A stretch of DNA of 64,000 nucleotides from Reticulitermes speratus (GCA_021186555.1 JAJKFL010000006.1:39057478-39121477); one strand, 5' to 3'. Counted from the stretch's first letter, positions 44,880-56,463 are shown. Numbers and translations are program-made. Notes: generated by a model from the letters alone, not told the origin.

Positions 44880-45685
44880 TCCATGGTGTGACGATCTGTA
44901 GGCTGGCAGATATTTATCAGTCTTTTGAAGGGACCTGTTTGACACTTCTACCCTCAAGAAGGAGGCATCAGATTACTCCTAAACTTCTGTAAGTTTCTAA
45001 CAGGCCTCTTGCCGTTATATCTCCGATGAATAACAATGATCATCAAACAAGAAAATACATGAGATCAGAAGTTTTTCAGCACTTTCCAATTTTATAAGAG
45101 TTGAAAGCCGTCAGGCTTGTGTCTGGGGATTTATTTTATTTGTTTATCTTTCATGTAACGACGCTGTCACTAGCCAGTATATATAGCTTAGAATGGCAGA
45201 ACTGTAAGTGAAAAATGAATTGGAAATGGTGTGGAAGGACAGGGTTGCGGCGTGATTTGATTTGGTGTAACAGAATTGGTTGAAAGAAGCGAGGAATAGG
45301 ACGAAGAACTCAGAACGGATATTAGGTCTCGTGGCCGAGATTTCAACTTGGTGTTTGTCGAATACGAGCGTGACTTTGGGCATATAGAAGGAAAGCACTG
45401 TTTGTTATGTTGAATTATTTATGGCACCTCACAGACACAAGACACAGTATAATAAAGCCTAACGTAGCAAAAACTTTCCATGACTTCTATCCCGTTCATG
45501 ATAGCAGAAGAGTTGCCGTTTAAGGTGGAAATTGTAGGGCAAAATTAGCGTAAACAGGACATAGGACCTAACGTTAACCAAATGTTTCCGCAACTGCCTT
45601 CGGTACAGGATCGTACCTACGCAGACGGTAGAGAGCAGAGCACAGGTAAACTTAACCCTGTACTTAATTAAGCATCACGCCACGA
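44880..45685. other. No firm feature
   Basis: A TTTATC...AACGACGCTGTCA word near 45140-45175 recurs near 60625-60645 and may be part of an old dispersed repeat. No gene is recognised. Confidence 0.3.
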
Positions 45686-45689
45686 AGAC

Positions 45690-45930
45690 GCACGCAGAAG
45701 TGTAGGTGTAACCCCATCTCCTTATACCGTAACCTCGAAACAACTGTAGTTACATGCCCGGGCCGCACAACCACGCACCCTCTTGCCATTAAGGATTTCA
45801 AGCGCCCATTGAACAAGAGGCTAGGCAGGCCCGAGAACCGGTCTAGACGCTGTAACTTAACATTTTGGCCGCTGCTGGGAAGCAAACCCCGATGCCCTTC
45901 CAGCCTGTAGCGCAGCCACCATATTGCCTG
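45690..45930 (-). mobile_element. Possible SINE family D copy, strongly diverged
   Basis: Minus-strand words (CATTGAACAAGAGGCTAGGC, CCGGTCTAGACGCTG) follow the family D order and a B-box-like GCAAACCCCGATGCC lies near 45890, but similarity is low. Confidence 0.3.
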
Positions 45931-46270
45931 ATATAATACGGTACTTTGTGGACAGAGGGCATGAAATGACAACGCCTAAAATTCCGAATATTTGCCCACA
46001 AATCTCACCAATTCTGGGAATGGAATTATTTTTGTGGGGTGCTGTATGTAGGCAGTGTCAGTTTATGCATATCGCGGATAGAACTCCAAAACCTAAAATT
46101 CCGAAAATTTTATCGCAACTGTTATCCAGTTCCCGGTGCGGGATGTGGTATTCTCAAAGTCCATATTTCGAAAGAACCGGGTAAAGTGACGAAATCTAGA
46201 CAGCATCTCACGTACAGAACATCTGAAATATCAGTGCATAAAATCCCCCCAAACAGTTTGCTCCTCGCTT

Positions 46271-46520
46271 ACCTGTCTCGGTCCGCAGCAGACGAGGGCC
46301 TCTACTTCTGGTGCTCAATACGACGTCGATGATGCTGCTGTGGGCGTCCTGGGTGTACCTCCTCACTATTGATCATCGTCTTCTGTTGGCGCTGCCCTCC
46401 TCGGGACAACTTTCGGCCAGCTCCCAGCACCTCCCTACGCACGCGCGGGCACCACACCGCGTTGCCATAGCAACAGGAGATGAGGGACCACCCTACTGCC
46501 TAATCAGGCGGTGTTCCAAA
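46271..46520 (-). promoter_or_regulatory. Candidate host promoter and first exon (X-box, splice donor)
   Basis: A CpG-rich patch unlike its AT-rich surroundings. An X-box-like palindrome GTTGCCATAGCAAC lies at 46461-46474 and fits the RFX-factor binding consensus. About 190 bp further along the minus strand is a consensus splice donor (ACAG|GTAAGC, near 46271). This order, promoter then non-coding exon then donor, would suit a gene start read leftwards; RFX sites are common in ciliary gene promoters. No signal peptide or protein motif can be read in the 250 bp, and the next exon is not identified, so the whole call is tentative. Confidence 0.35.
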
Positions 46521-46524
46521 AAAA

Positions 46525-47535
46525 GTCCGAAAATAAACCTTATCCGGTAAAAGTGTAGAACATGGATTTTTGTTTCTGTAAGCCATTGGGTCCAGAACTG
46601 TGGTTCGCGAAACCATTGGCTTCTTTCTCATTTTTTCTCAGCATATTGAACGACAATTTTCAATTACAGAGGCTTATAGCGTCGAATGAGATGTGAAATA
46701 TTGTTAAGGATTTCGAAGGTGGTAGTCGTGGTGTATTTACTGTTGATAATCCGGCATTAACCTTATAAAAGTGAGGCACACACTAGAACCCTCAGTCAGG
46801 ATATATTACTAACGTCACGGACAATCGACCAGATGCATGTAGGGTAGAAGTCAAAAGCTTCATTACAGTGACCTCCGCGATTAAGTTCATGGGTACTTTG
46901 CATTGAGTATTTTGATATAGACTTCAAACTCGAGATGGAATGTTCAGAAAACACACGAATGTCTGCACAGGATATAAATTAATAATGGAGTTATCCGCAT
47001 GTCAAAATATCCATTTTTCTTAGGAATAGGACGTTCTTTCGTCAGCGTCGAATTTCCTGTAAAGATTCCGTAATTTCTGCTTCCCGACTTACGCAGTAGC
47101 TGCCTTCCGGAAGGTCCGGCGCAAGTCGAATTTTGCGCAAGTCTTAGTCGAGTATACATGTGGTCAACTATGTACGTATATGCAAGGGAGTTCAGTGGAA
47201 ACCTGAACTCTGGCACACTGTAACCTGATAGGCCGCAGCGTAACCGCCCCTCCGCCTGTGTTATCGCCCAGCAGTCTTCTTCTGCCACGTTCGTCTCATT
47301 GCGCTTTCATTACCGCAAGGAAAATTTGGCGCGCCTTTCAAATATGTTATTATTTCATTTTTTTTTTCACTTTTTTTAAAATTGCGTGTCTGAAATTGCG
47401 TAACTCGAAACTGCGTAAGTCGGAAAGTGTATTTCAATACAGTGCGATGCTCAGAAAAATGTACTAAGGAACATCAGTCATCGTAAATATCTTAGGTCTC
47501 ACAGGCTAAAGTAACTGTGACGTTATCGAAGACTT
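46525..47535. other. No recognisable feature
   Basis: If the 46.3-46.5 kb patch is a promoter, this is its upstream side. No gene or repeat is recognised. Confidence 0.35.
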
Positions 47536-47559
47536 GGATTTGAAGTCCGGCCAAAGCGA

Positions 47560-47690
47560 GGGCTTTCACCTTCCCACCACGCAATGGCGACACACACGTC
47601 TTCCTCTCCTCCGGCGGGGCGGGAGGAAGCCGTTTGCTGCTGGAGTAAAGCGACCGGAGCGTGAAGCTGACCACTTTTATCTGCGATCAA
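47560..47690 (+). mobile_element. SINE family D fragment
   Basis: CCTTCCCACC...CACACACGTC, then AAAGCGACCGGAGCGTGAAGCTGACCAC resembles the family D body (AAAGCGGCCGG...GAGTTCACCAC). Head and tail are missing. Confidence 0.4.
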
Positions 47691-47943
47691 ACTGTCATGC
47701 AGTCAACTAGCCGCCTATGTCGTGGTTCCCAGAACCGATCACTGTCGAGACTGTTGGGTTAGCGTGCGCAACAGGGCATAACGCGGGGAATATGTATCTT
47801 GGCTTAGCGAAAGCAATAAAATACATTTGTAAACATGTCTTGTCATTTCTTGAGACAGATCCCATTCACCACACGTCACAAAGTGAATTTATACATTCAC
47901 TTATTCTGGAAATTGACGCCGTGTATTTGGCGAAGTAGGTAAC

Positions 47944-47981
47944 AACTTTTCGAAGCAATCTGCTGACTTCATCCTCAGGTT
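47944..47981 (-). ncRNA. Weak hammerhead-like motif, solitary
   Basis: Minus strand: AAC, CUGAGGA (complement of 47972-47978), U, hairpin GAAG/CUUC with a long loop, GAAAA, then GUU near the expected partner of AAC. Stem III is poorly defined. No inverted partner was found nearby. Confidence 0.3.
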
Positions 47982-48363
47982 TTCAATCGTCGCATAACAA
48001 GAATAAACGAAGCGGTTTCCGAATGAAGGCGCTGCTGTACATCATCTGTATGAGGCTCTCTATCTTAAAGATATAGGCAACACGTCCGAAACGTCGGCAC
48101 TAATCTACCAAACCACACGGTATCTTGTCCCAGAAGGCCACACACTTGATGCTCACCGGCATGACAAACTTCAGGACGGTTAAAACAGACGTAGTTCAGC
48201 AGTAACCTCAGCAGAACACCAGTTTGTTTGGTCCTGTTACATCACAAGTCCTGAATCCATCATACCTGTTCTGTGCCTCACAAATATCATAAGACAACCA
48301 GACAGCTGGATGCAGATGAAATGTGTATTGATAAAGACCATGCATTTAACTGACTATGAAAAG

Positions 48364-48650
48364 GTGAGTTGTCCCTGTCCATACCATGGAAGCATATAGG
48401 TGGCGCAGACGTGTAGCTCCATTCATTCTTAATCTCGGCACTAGATGGCGGTGAGTGGTCAACTTCATACACCAGCCGCTCCGCAAATGAACGCCAGTAC
48501 CCATTGAATAGGAGGGCTGTGTGGAGCCCAGAGCCCTTCTGGATGTTTGGAGAAGAAAACAGCTCTTGCTCCTACTGAGATTCGAAACCCGGAACGTTCA
48601 GCCCCTAGCCTAGTCACTATAACCACTACAATATCCCAGTTCCCGAAATG
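48364..48650 (-). mobile_element. SINE family D copy
   Basis: Minus strand: tail side GTTGTCCCTGTCCATACC, body (CATTCTTAATCTCGGCACTAGATGGCGGTGAGTGGTC; CAGCCGCTCCGC; GGGCTGTGTGGAG), and a head region with a B-box-like GATTCGAAACCC near 48580-48592 and an A-box region to about 48645. A half foldback copy lies just upstream at 48055-48135. Confidence 0.65.
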
Positions 48651-48654
48651 ACTG

Positions 48655-49515
48655 TTTACTGCCTTAAAACTCTATCATCCCAGTTGTGTTCTTTACCGCC
48701 GTTGGTTTGGGGAACGCTGAATCATTCATTACCAAGGAACTCTTTAAAAAGTAACTCCGTGATTGAGGTCAAGAGGCTGGTTATAGTGTCTCCAGTTACA
48801 CCACACCTGTCTTTATATACATTATAAAAGGCTGGGGCTTCCTACACTGTCATTATAACTAGGAAGACGACAGACAGCAGTTGGCAGCACAAACCGCACT
48901 GAAGATATGATTCAATCGTCGGTACTGCAGTCAGTGTAGTGTCTTCATGCTTACGTAGATCACGAAATTTGTGTATCTGCATTGAAGCAGGATTACAAAA
49001 ACCTTTATTCGCGTTATTTTTTGCAAAGTTTGTTTTTAATGACAGAAAGTTTTGCACGTGCACAGAAACTGTTGTCAATATATTTTACCCTCAAAGAACA
49101 GCAAATATTAATATTCTACGGCACTGCATCCTGCTTATTAGCCTGGTAATCAATTTGAAAATTAATTAATCAATTAATTAATTTTAATTTAGTAACTTGG
49201 CTTCACTAACACATTTTATAATACATGAAATTCTTGTCAGAATTAAGAATTTTAAGTATTTAATAAAAAGTGACCACATTAATTTACATAATTTTTCAAT
49301 AAACGTAATTCAACTTTGCTGCTCTTTCCTTACTTCTGTGTGGCCGTAACTGTTAGACTGTTAAATGTTTGAAATTAGAAATTTATTTAAATTACATTTA
49401 AAAATTTCAGTCCCTACCTCAAAATAAACACACTTCATTTCCATTACAAAGAAAAGTCGGTTAAACGTGTTCAAAGATATAATCACTATTTACTGTAAGA
49501 ACTGTACGAAACACT
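48655..49515. other. No recognisable feature
   Basis: AT-rich, with a TTAATTAA-rich palindromic run near 49160-49190. Confidence 0.35.
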
Positions 49516-49749
49516 TCAATACAGGGTGTGACAAAACAAGCGCCCCCTTTTTTTTTCTGAAGATTGTGGTAGAGCAATTTCAGTAACCACTGCGCTTCAA
49601 GGGAGTAATAGTCAAGAATAAAACTTATCACCACAGACTATAGAGCTATGTCGCAGCGCAAAGTCAACAAAATAAATAAATTGTATTGAGAACTAATTGT
49701 CTTCTGGACATTGTCCATCGTCCGGATAAAATACAAAAATATAAAATCA

Positions 49750-49789
49750 CGACGTTTCGGAAGCTGGTTCTTCTTCCGTCTTCAGGTGA
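49750..49789 (-). ncRNA. Hammerhead-ribozyme-like motif, solitary
   Basis: Minus strand: CAC, CUGAAGA (complement of 49779-49785), one C, hairpin GGAAG/CUUCC with a 9-nt loop, GAAAC (complement of 49754-49758), self-pairing ACGU, C, then GUG able to pair with the leading CAC. All core positions fit. No inverted partner is visible nearby, so this may be the remnant of a degraded element. Confidence 0.48.
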
Positions 49790-49931
49790 AGGGAGGGGAG
49801 ACACCTACTCAGATGGGTTCCTTAGACCGAGCTAATCTCAATCACTGGACAACTTCAGCCGGTAAAACCACAGCTATAAGAATACCTGAGGTCAGGAAAT
49901 TTATCTGTTATATTCCTCTGACATATCATAT

Positions 49932-49972
49932 AGAGGCCGGCGACTAACCGTCTGAGCCATGGCACGGCCTTC
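49932..49972 (-). mobile_element. SINE family A head fragment
   Basis: GAGGCCGGCGACTAACCGTC and GAGCCATGGCACGGCC are the complement of the SINE A 5' head, including the A box. Body and B box are absent. Confidence 0.55.
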
Positions 49973-50394
49973 TGTAATGATACTAATGATGTTTTTAACA
50001 TTCACCTAAATTATTTTATGCTTCTTGGATTTATTTTTGTTTTCTGAGAGAAAATCTTGGATTCTATAATCTAGGTAGTCATAATCTCTTCGGAATTCCG
50101 CATTAGCATCATTGTCATAGCAATGTGACATGTAGCATGCTCCTGGTAAATCCAACACGCTCTTCCGTGAAGTCACGGCAATGTGCAGAACTGTGTAATT
50201 ATGGATTTGTGTGTTTCAACGATTTTACATTAAAATATAAAATACTATTGTGGGCAAGATTATACAGAAACCCCTGTCCATAATCTCGAACCACAGCAAC
50301 GAATTTTATGCATGTTCGTGCAAACTTTCAGAATATGAACGAGTGGTTGAATAATCCAAGAATAAAAGGACTTTTCTGAAACACCCTGTTTATT

Positions 50395-52495
50395 TTGCAG
50401 CCATCATGCGGACCCGGAGTAACGAGAATAGTGTCTTCATAAACCAATAAACAAGCCCCGGCTTCTTGCTGAGAAGTAAATACGAAACCTCAGGCACATC
50501 ATAGACTCAAATTATGCGGCCCTTCGAACAGCGTAGTTTTGTCATGCTTGAGCATGTGATTCATCACTGTTACCACGAAAGTCCTTCCTTTGATCAGTTT
50601 TATACAATTCACGTCCTTAAAATCTGTGTTGTTTTAGTTTTAGTATTATTCTATACAAGGCTCAATCTCTCAGACTTCTTCTTTACGGAAATTTCTGTTG
50701 CAGTTTTGTGTGGGGCAGCTCCCGTGATATAATCCCGCCCAACAGACCGGTTTTACTCGCTAATAGTTCCGTTGGTATTCTTCATTCCCTCCAGAAAACA
50801 GCTGTGATAAATCTTCAAATAATCCAATTCCAATTCCCTTCAATCTGCTTCTATATAACATGCATGATCAGCCTTCCACCACGTGCGACTATAAGCAAAA
50901 CTGCGTGAAATTCATTTTAATCACTGGCATAAAAAATATTGAATGTAATGGGAAATAATTACAGTCATCAATATCATTGTTGGATGCAGGATAAGTCTAT
51001 TGAGTTAATTTTTATATAAGTGCAATTTTCTTTTCCTGTAAGAAAGGAAGTTCTATAAAAATACCTAACCTCAATGTCTTGAAAATATTTGAGTATTTAA
51101 ACTCGACAGAATAGCAATATATACTAAGCGCCGCTGCTATCTTGAGGTAAAGAATGAACGTTTTGTGCCAAAGTCTGTCACTGCAAAGCCGATAAAACAT
51201 AACTCCCACTGTTCTTTGCTCTCCAATCCCCTTCTCCTCTTCTTAATTCCTAACAACTATAAAATGACAGTGCGTAGATGATTTAGTGTTAAATTATGGT
51301 CAATATGCAACCAGCCGGCTTAGCTAATAATGACTTATCTTGTAAATAGGAATTATCTGCAGTTTACATAGACAAAACACAAAATCGAGGGTGTAAGCTT
51401 ATGTTTCAAAAGCTTACACACACTACAACTGAATCAGAGAGATTTTCATCGTGTATTGTTCATGGAAATGACAATTTGTGTACTGTAATTAGAAAACATA
51501 TTGATTTTGGAGTTCGTCGAAACCAGAGGCAGGCAATTACATGCAGATCGCTTCTGGCATTTAGATTAGCACCCTTCAGAGTACTGTTTGGATGACTTGT
51601 ACAGCAAGGTGATATCTAAGACGCCATATGCAGAATGCTCTGCATTTTCCGGACAAAAACAACGATAAAGCAAGAAAGGCGAATCCTACAATGCTCCACA
51701 CTCTCGACGGAATTTAATTCGGAAATCCATCACTGTTAAAAGAGACTCAAGTTAGGCTGGCAACAGGTCTAAGGATCTAGAAGGATAGTCGAGAGCCGTA
51801 GAGAGAGAGTTTGATTCAGTGTGACACTTTGTGAAAATAATGTTAAAGAACTTTTTATAGAATTAATGTTTTATATCGATATCAGGGAATTTCTACACCC
51901 ATTTCCCACTTGCCCACGCAAACAAAAGTTAAACTGCAAGCCTTCGCTGCTGTTAGTCACATGTATTTTTCTCTAGACCGGCCTGTCCTCGTGCTTGGCC
52001 GGGAGTGACTGAGTACATTCACGTGGTGGTGGCAGCGCTATGGAGATCGTAGTTGTAAACCATTACATTGGCAACAATGGTGTGGAAACTAGTACTAATT
52101 TTCTCTACTTAATATTGTGTGGTTAGCGGTGGAAGAGACAGCCCTACAACCCACAGCCCTACAACCCACAGCCCTACAACCCACAAGGCGCCAATACAGA
52201 TTTTACGATAATTTTAGAGGATTGTCTACGAAGTGTGACAGAAATGTTGCAGGGATTGGACACGACTAATTTCCCCATGAAGGCTGTTATAAAGGCACTC
52301 TCGCCATCTGTATTACATGCTTCGGCCGATTATTTTTAAATTCAAACATTTAATTTTGTGACAAAGAGAAAGGGAAAATCGCTTTTCCAAACAACTCACT
52401 GCGGTGAAGTGTCCGCCACCAAAGTCTTATGACGTCAGAGCGTTTCTGACAGACGATTAATGGATTTAACTAGTTCAGACAGTATTGTGCCTAGC
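50395..52495. other. Featureless except a short tandem repeat
   Basis: Three tandem 16-bp units ACAGCCCTACAACCC(A) lie at about 52139-52185. The remaining sequence shows no recognisable repeat or protein. Confidence 0.4.
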
Positions 52496-52504
52496 CTACG
52501 GGCT

Positions 52505-52745
52505 AAAGACCAATGAAGCGAGGTTCAAGCCCTGGCGGTGGCATAGATTTTACTCTTCCCAAGCGTGTTCAGACCTGCTATGGACTAACTACAATTGGTA
52601 CCGGGGACTCTTTTACGGGGACAAAGCAGCCGGACCGTGAATCTGACCGCTCAATTCCATCTAGTCAGAAGTCAAGAATAGCCTATGTAGACCTACAATT
52701 CTACTTCCCCTTACGTCTTCATAGCATGGTGCTTAATTAAGCCCG
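52505..52745 (+). mobile_element. SINE family D copy, head truncated
   Basis: Starts near the B box (GAGGTTCAAGCCCTGGCGGTG), then CGTGTTCAGACCTGCTATGG, AAAGCAGCCGGACCGTGAATC, CCATCTAGTCAG and the tail CTTACGTCTTCATAGCATGG. The A-box half is not clear. Confidence 0.6.
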
Positions 52746-52764
52746 TGTAAAATTCATTTTACTT

Positions 52765-52974
52765 TTGTTTTCCAATGGCTCGACAGCCCCTTGGGGGCCT
52801 AGGCCGCCTCATTTTTCGAGGCTTCACGATCACACTCAGACACACCAAACTCGGTAGGACTCCTCTGGACGAGGGACCAGCCCGTCGCAGAGACCTCTAC
52901 CTGACAACATACAACACTCACAAGAGACAGACATCCATGCCCCCGGCGGGATTCGAACCCACAATCCCAGTAAG
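52765..52974 (-). mobile_element. SINE family B copy, 5' truncated
   Basis: Flanked by a perfect 12-bp duplication TTCATTTTACTT (52753-52764 and 52975-52986). Minus strand: the 3' end CGACAGCCCCTTGGGGGCC matches the 2.6-kb copy closely; the head stops inside the B box (GGATTCGAACCC), so the A box was never inserted. 5' truncation with an intact target duplication is what target-primed reverse transcription leaves. Confidence 0.88.
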
Positions 52975-52989
52975 TTCATTTTACTTTAC

Positions 52990-54640
52990 TTTACTTCATA
53001 CTGGCCTTATCTGCTGTCAGCACATTACGTAATAAAACGTAATGACTGCTTTATTTTACATTTTTTGCCTGGATACTGAGGTTATAAAACCGTAATTAAT
53101 GACCACACAAATCTGTGATTTACACCTTTGCGTAATTTTTACTAGAGTAAGCCGGTGGCAAGGGCAAGAAAACAACGTAATGATCTATGGATTAAAAATA
53201 GCGGCTATGATAAGTTTCCCAAGAAAAGATGATTTATAGTAGTGAAACTAAAAGTGAAATATGTGATTCCCTAGGGCGTCATGTTGCTATTTGACAGCGT
53301 AAAAGCACATTCTGATTAAAATGTGCATATGTATATAGAATATAGTTATATCAACATAAACGTGTCACGGTATTACATTAAAAGATCCACATATCGCTAT
53401 AACCTCAGAAGTTCGCACAGCAGCAATAAAGAAATTATCTTTGTAGAAAATTCAAAATATGAATATTGTCTGGTCTCTTCTATTTTCTTGTAATTTGTGA
53501 CTTATACTCACAGGCATTCCAAACGTTTTTGCGTTTCTATTCTAATTATTTTACATTCATTCGTTACTTAAAATTGTTATAGCCAGAACCCAATAGACCC
53601 AGTCCTCTGTCGTCCGTGGCAAGTCACAATAAATGACAGACGCGTGGAAAAGTTTTGAATCCATTCGTTAAAATTTTTTTCAGCTCTTTTTTCTTGTTTC
53701 TCCACAGATGTCCAACAGAAAAGCTGAACAGCAAATATATCATATACACACGTTGTATAATATAAGAGACACACTTTATACGTTTCTAAGTAGGCTGAAG
53801 CGAACCAACGGCGTGGATAGGCGCTGTTTGTCTTGTGGAGAAATGTCTGGCGAAAGGAATTGTTCTCGTGCCAGTATTTGTTGGCTATTGATCATAAATA
53901 CCCACAAGCAGCACACACTTCCTATCAACTCGATAAAAAAGAAGCCCCAAAATTCTAGACAGCCTTTTGTAGCATTGTCTACTGTACTGACAGTACGAAA
54001 AAAGGGCCATCGCACTAAAACTATGCATTGCCTTTAAGAAGTATGTCAGACGTAACGAAAGAAACTACATTATTATTAATATTAGTATTATTATTGTTGT
54101 TGTTAAAGTAATTTTTATAACTGGTCTTCGATTTATAAACTATGGTTCGGCGTTTTTGGCACTAAACGTTTGCAACAGAACATTCTTTACCATTAACGTT
54201 AGATGCACTATTATACTAACAGACTGGACGAATATGTTCGATTTGGGTGTAAAATACATAGGTCTATATCAGTCATGGAAGAAAAGAATTACTTACAAAT
54301 ATTTGGTTGAAATTTTGAAGGAAGACTAAACCTTACGGTATACCAGACTGACTCTGATTACTTCAACTGCAAACACACAAAAACCATTACGGAGGGCAAT
54401 ATTTATTAGTTCTTGCAACTTCGAAGAGAACACAGACATCAGTATATAAGATTAAGAAACAGAATCGGTTTTAAAAAAAACCAAATTATCTGTACAATTG
54501 CAGTTAAAAAGAAAATGACGTAATTCGGCTTCACAAAAATAAGGGTTCGGGAAATTCCTGTCACAGACATTTTACTCAAATAAACCGCTGCGGCCTTGGT
54601 CTCCAACATATAATTTCCGGTACCAATTCCCAAATATCTG
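52990..54640. other. No recognisable feature
   Basis: The 109-residue frame at 53708-54037 has no recognisable domain and is probably random. Confidence 0.4.
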
Positions 54641-54656
54641 GAACTTAATCCAATTA

Positions 54657-54886
54657 ACCTTGATTTTGGCTTCCGCCGCGATGTTTATGAGATCTGCGCT
54701 CTTCTGGGATATTACGCGGCGTCGTGTGGTAATTGCTTACCGACGTTTCGGGACAACGTATCGGTCCCATCTTCAAGGGTCAAGAGTCCGACTCTTGACC
54801 CTTGAAGATGGGACCGATACATTGTCCCGAAACGTCGGTAAGCAATTACCACACGACGCCGCGTAATATCCCAGAAGAGCGCAGAT
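54657..54886. mobile_element. Near-perfect foldback element (reference copy)
   Basis: A perfect 13-bp duplication CTTAATCCAATTA flanks it (54644-54656 and 54887-54899). Arms 54690-54787 and 54791-54888 are about 98 bp and nearly exact complements around a 3-nt spacer; the right arm overlaps the first two bases of the duplication. The unpaired left extension (54657-54689) holds GGCTTCCGCCGCGATG. Each arm has a CUUGAAGA-U-GGGAC...GUCCC-GAAAC-GUC core. Diverged or half copies occur at 2.1, 26.0, 26.5, 31.9, 34.6, 40.0, 40.9, 48.1 and 63.5 kb. No coding capacity. Confidence 0.88.
54797..54839 (+). ncRNA. Hammerhead-like motif of the foldback family
   Basis: ACC, then CUUGAAGA (54801-54808), U, 5-bp hairpin GGGAC/GUCCC (54810-54814 and 54824-54828), GAAAC (54829-54833), ACGU, C, GGU pairing with ACC. 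The first box has one U more than CUGAAGA, or a C-to-U change at the core C. The mirror copy is at about 54738-54782. Activity is doubtful because of this change, which is shared by the best-preserved copies. Confidence 0.38.
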
Positions 54887-54899
54887 CTTAATCCAATTA

Positions 54900-56410
54900 C
54901 ACCAGCTCGCAGAATGGCACAACTTTACCCCATAAAATCCACAAGAAATACATTCACCAGCATCCATCTTTCCTTTTCTTCCTCGTTAGGACTGAAATCG
55001 TCTACTTGGAACAGCCTGCGCTCTGTGCCATGTTGTTTCTATTATGCTCTTTGGAGGATTTTCTTTTACCATTTTTAGTCTCTTTTCTCAGAAGTGTCTT
55101 TAATATTTTCCTCTAAAGTGCGGCCTGCTGCTGCTGCCCGTTCTGCGTTCTTGCTTTAAGGGTTGACTATATTGGACAAAGAATTATTTCGGAGAATAGA
55201 GATTATTGAATAATACGAGCTTATTCAGAAGCTCATAAGTTTGAAATGGGAATTCCAGACATTCTATAATCGTTTGATTTTCTATATTTCTGGAAATTTT
55301 GAAGTCGCTTTGAAAAGTTGTCCTCGTCGATATAACAGAAAACTAAAATATATGCTACAAATCCTGCTGGCAAATAATCTTTCTATACGAAGTGTTTCTC
55401 TAACTAGCACCTTTCAATATCAAGGATGACGGAATGAAGGACCCAGTGGCACTTACAGACTCAACCACTGTTAACATTGTCACCATACTCAGCACTACTA
55501 AATTTCTAAATTTTCTGCTTTACAATTACGATATTTTTTCTTCAGATGGAATCCAGTTTCTTCTGCATTGTAGATTGCTTCTGGTTTCTCACGGACTCCA
55601 AACTATGTACCCAGTTCAGAGATGATGTCGAAAAAAATCATCGACAACATGCTGCCAGCTTTGCTTTAGAAACTTCTGTAGCTGTCCTCAGAAGTAAGTG
55701 AAGATTTTTCTTCATAAAATGACTGAAAAAGTCCGTGTCTGCCGATCTGTCAGTGTGATTCCAAGAAACACTGACTACTTTGCTTTTCACATTAATATAA
55801 GCAGTTCTGCACACTTGCATTGGAGTCAAAGGAAAGCCTTTCCTTGCGGAGCTCAGTAGCCTCTTTAATCAGTTTTAATGTGCGCATCCAGTACAGTGGA
55901 GCATCCTACCTTTGTCGGATTAATGCCCTCAAGCATTCCTAATCCATATCTAAGGCAGATTTCTGAAATGCAATTTTAAAGCGTTGTAAAGGGCATCTTG
56001 AAGACATTAACACCTCTTAGCATCCCGACATTTCCGAACATTACGCTCCTTACAGCGTCTGACATTGACACTTCAGACAATTTTACAACAGGGCCCTTCG
56101 TTTTGACGTTCTCAGTTCAACGAATAGCGGCAATTAAGAGGCAAGAAGAAAAACTTTATGTAGTGCTCCACTCTGCCCCCAACACTGTGATCGGAACTGT
56201 CCCGCCTTGGATGTTTTGGTAGTGATTAACAAGTTGCAGTGACGTCGGAGGCAAAGAAACAGTGTTGTCTGGGGTCAGGAATATTAACCACCTTCTTGAA
56301 TACATATGATCTAGAAAAGTAGGCTTTAACATTCAGTAGTTAAACTGCTATCTCTTTATTCTATATTTAAAGTCCGACAAATGTACAATTTAATCACATT
56401 AATTGTGTAA
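54900..56410. other. No recognisable feature
   Basis: Only short frames without recognisable motifs. Confidence 0.4.
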
Positions 56411-56417
56411 TTTCACC

Positions 56418-56463
56418 TTCCTACATGTTTCGAACCCTTAATTTGGGTTCATCTTCAGGGACT
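56418..56463 (-). ncRNA. Hammerhead-ribozyme-like motif, solitary, strong stem II
   Basis: Minus strand: UCC, CUGAAGA (complement of 56452-56458), U, 6-bp hairpin GAACCC/GGGUUC with loop AAAUUAA, GAAAC (complement of 56427-56431), palindromic ACAUGU, A, then GGA able to pair with UCC. Core complete apart from the extra U. No inverted partner was found nearby. Confidence 0.5.

Larger units (their letters stand above)
49522..50391. mobile_element. Possible TIR element with CAGGGTGT ends
   Basis: ACAGGGTGTGACA at the left and GAAACACCCTGTT at the right are inverted over about 9 bp. Ends of this type are common in insect DNA transposons, but target duplication and length are not convincing. A SINE A head fragment (49932-49970, minus strand) and a hammerhead-like motif (49750) lie inside. 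Confidence 0.3.

Noticed and set aside
53708-54037. 109-residue host gene
   Set aside because: No recognisable domain, no splice context and ordinary base composition; judged random.
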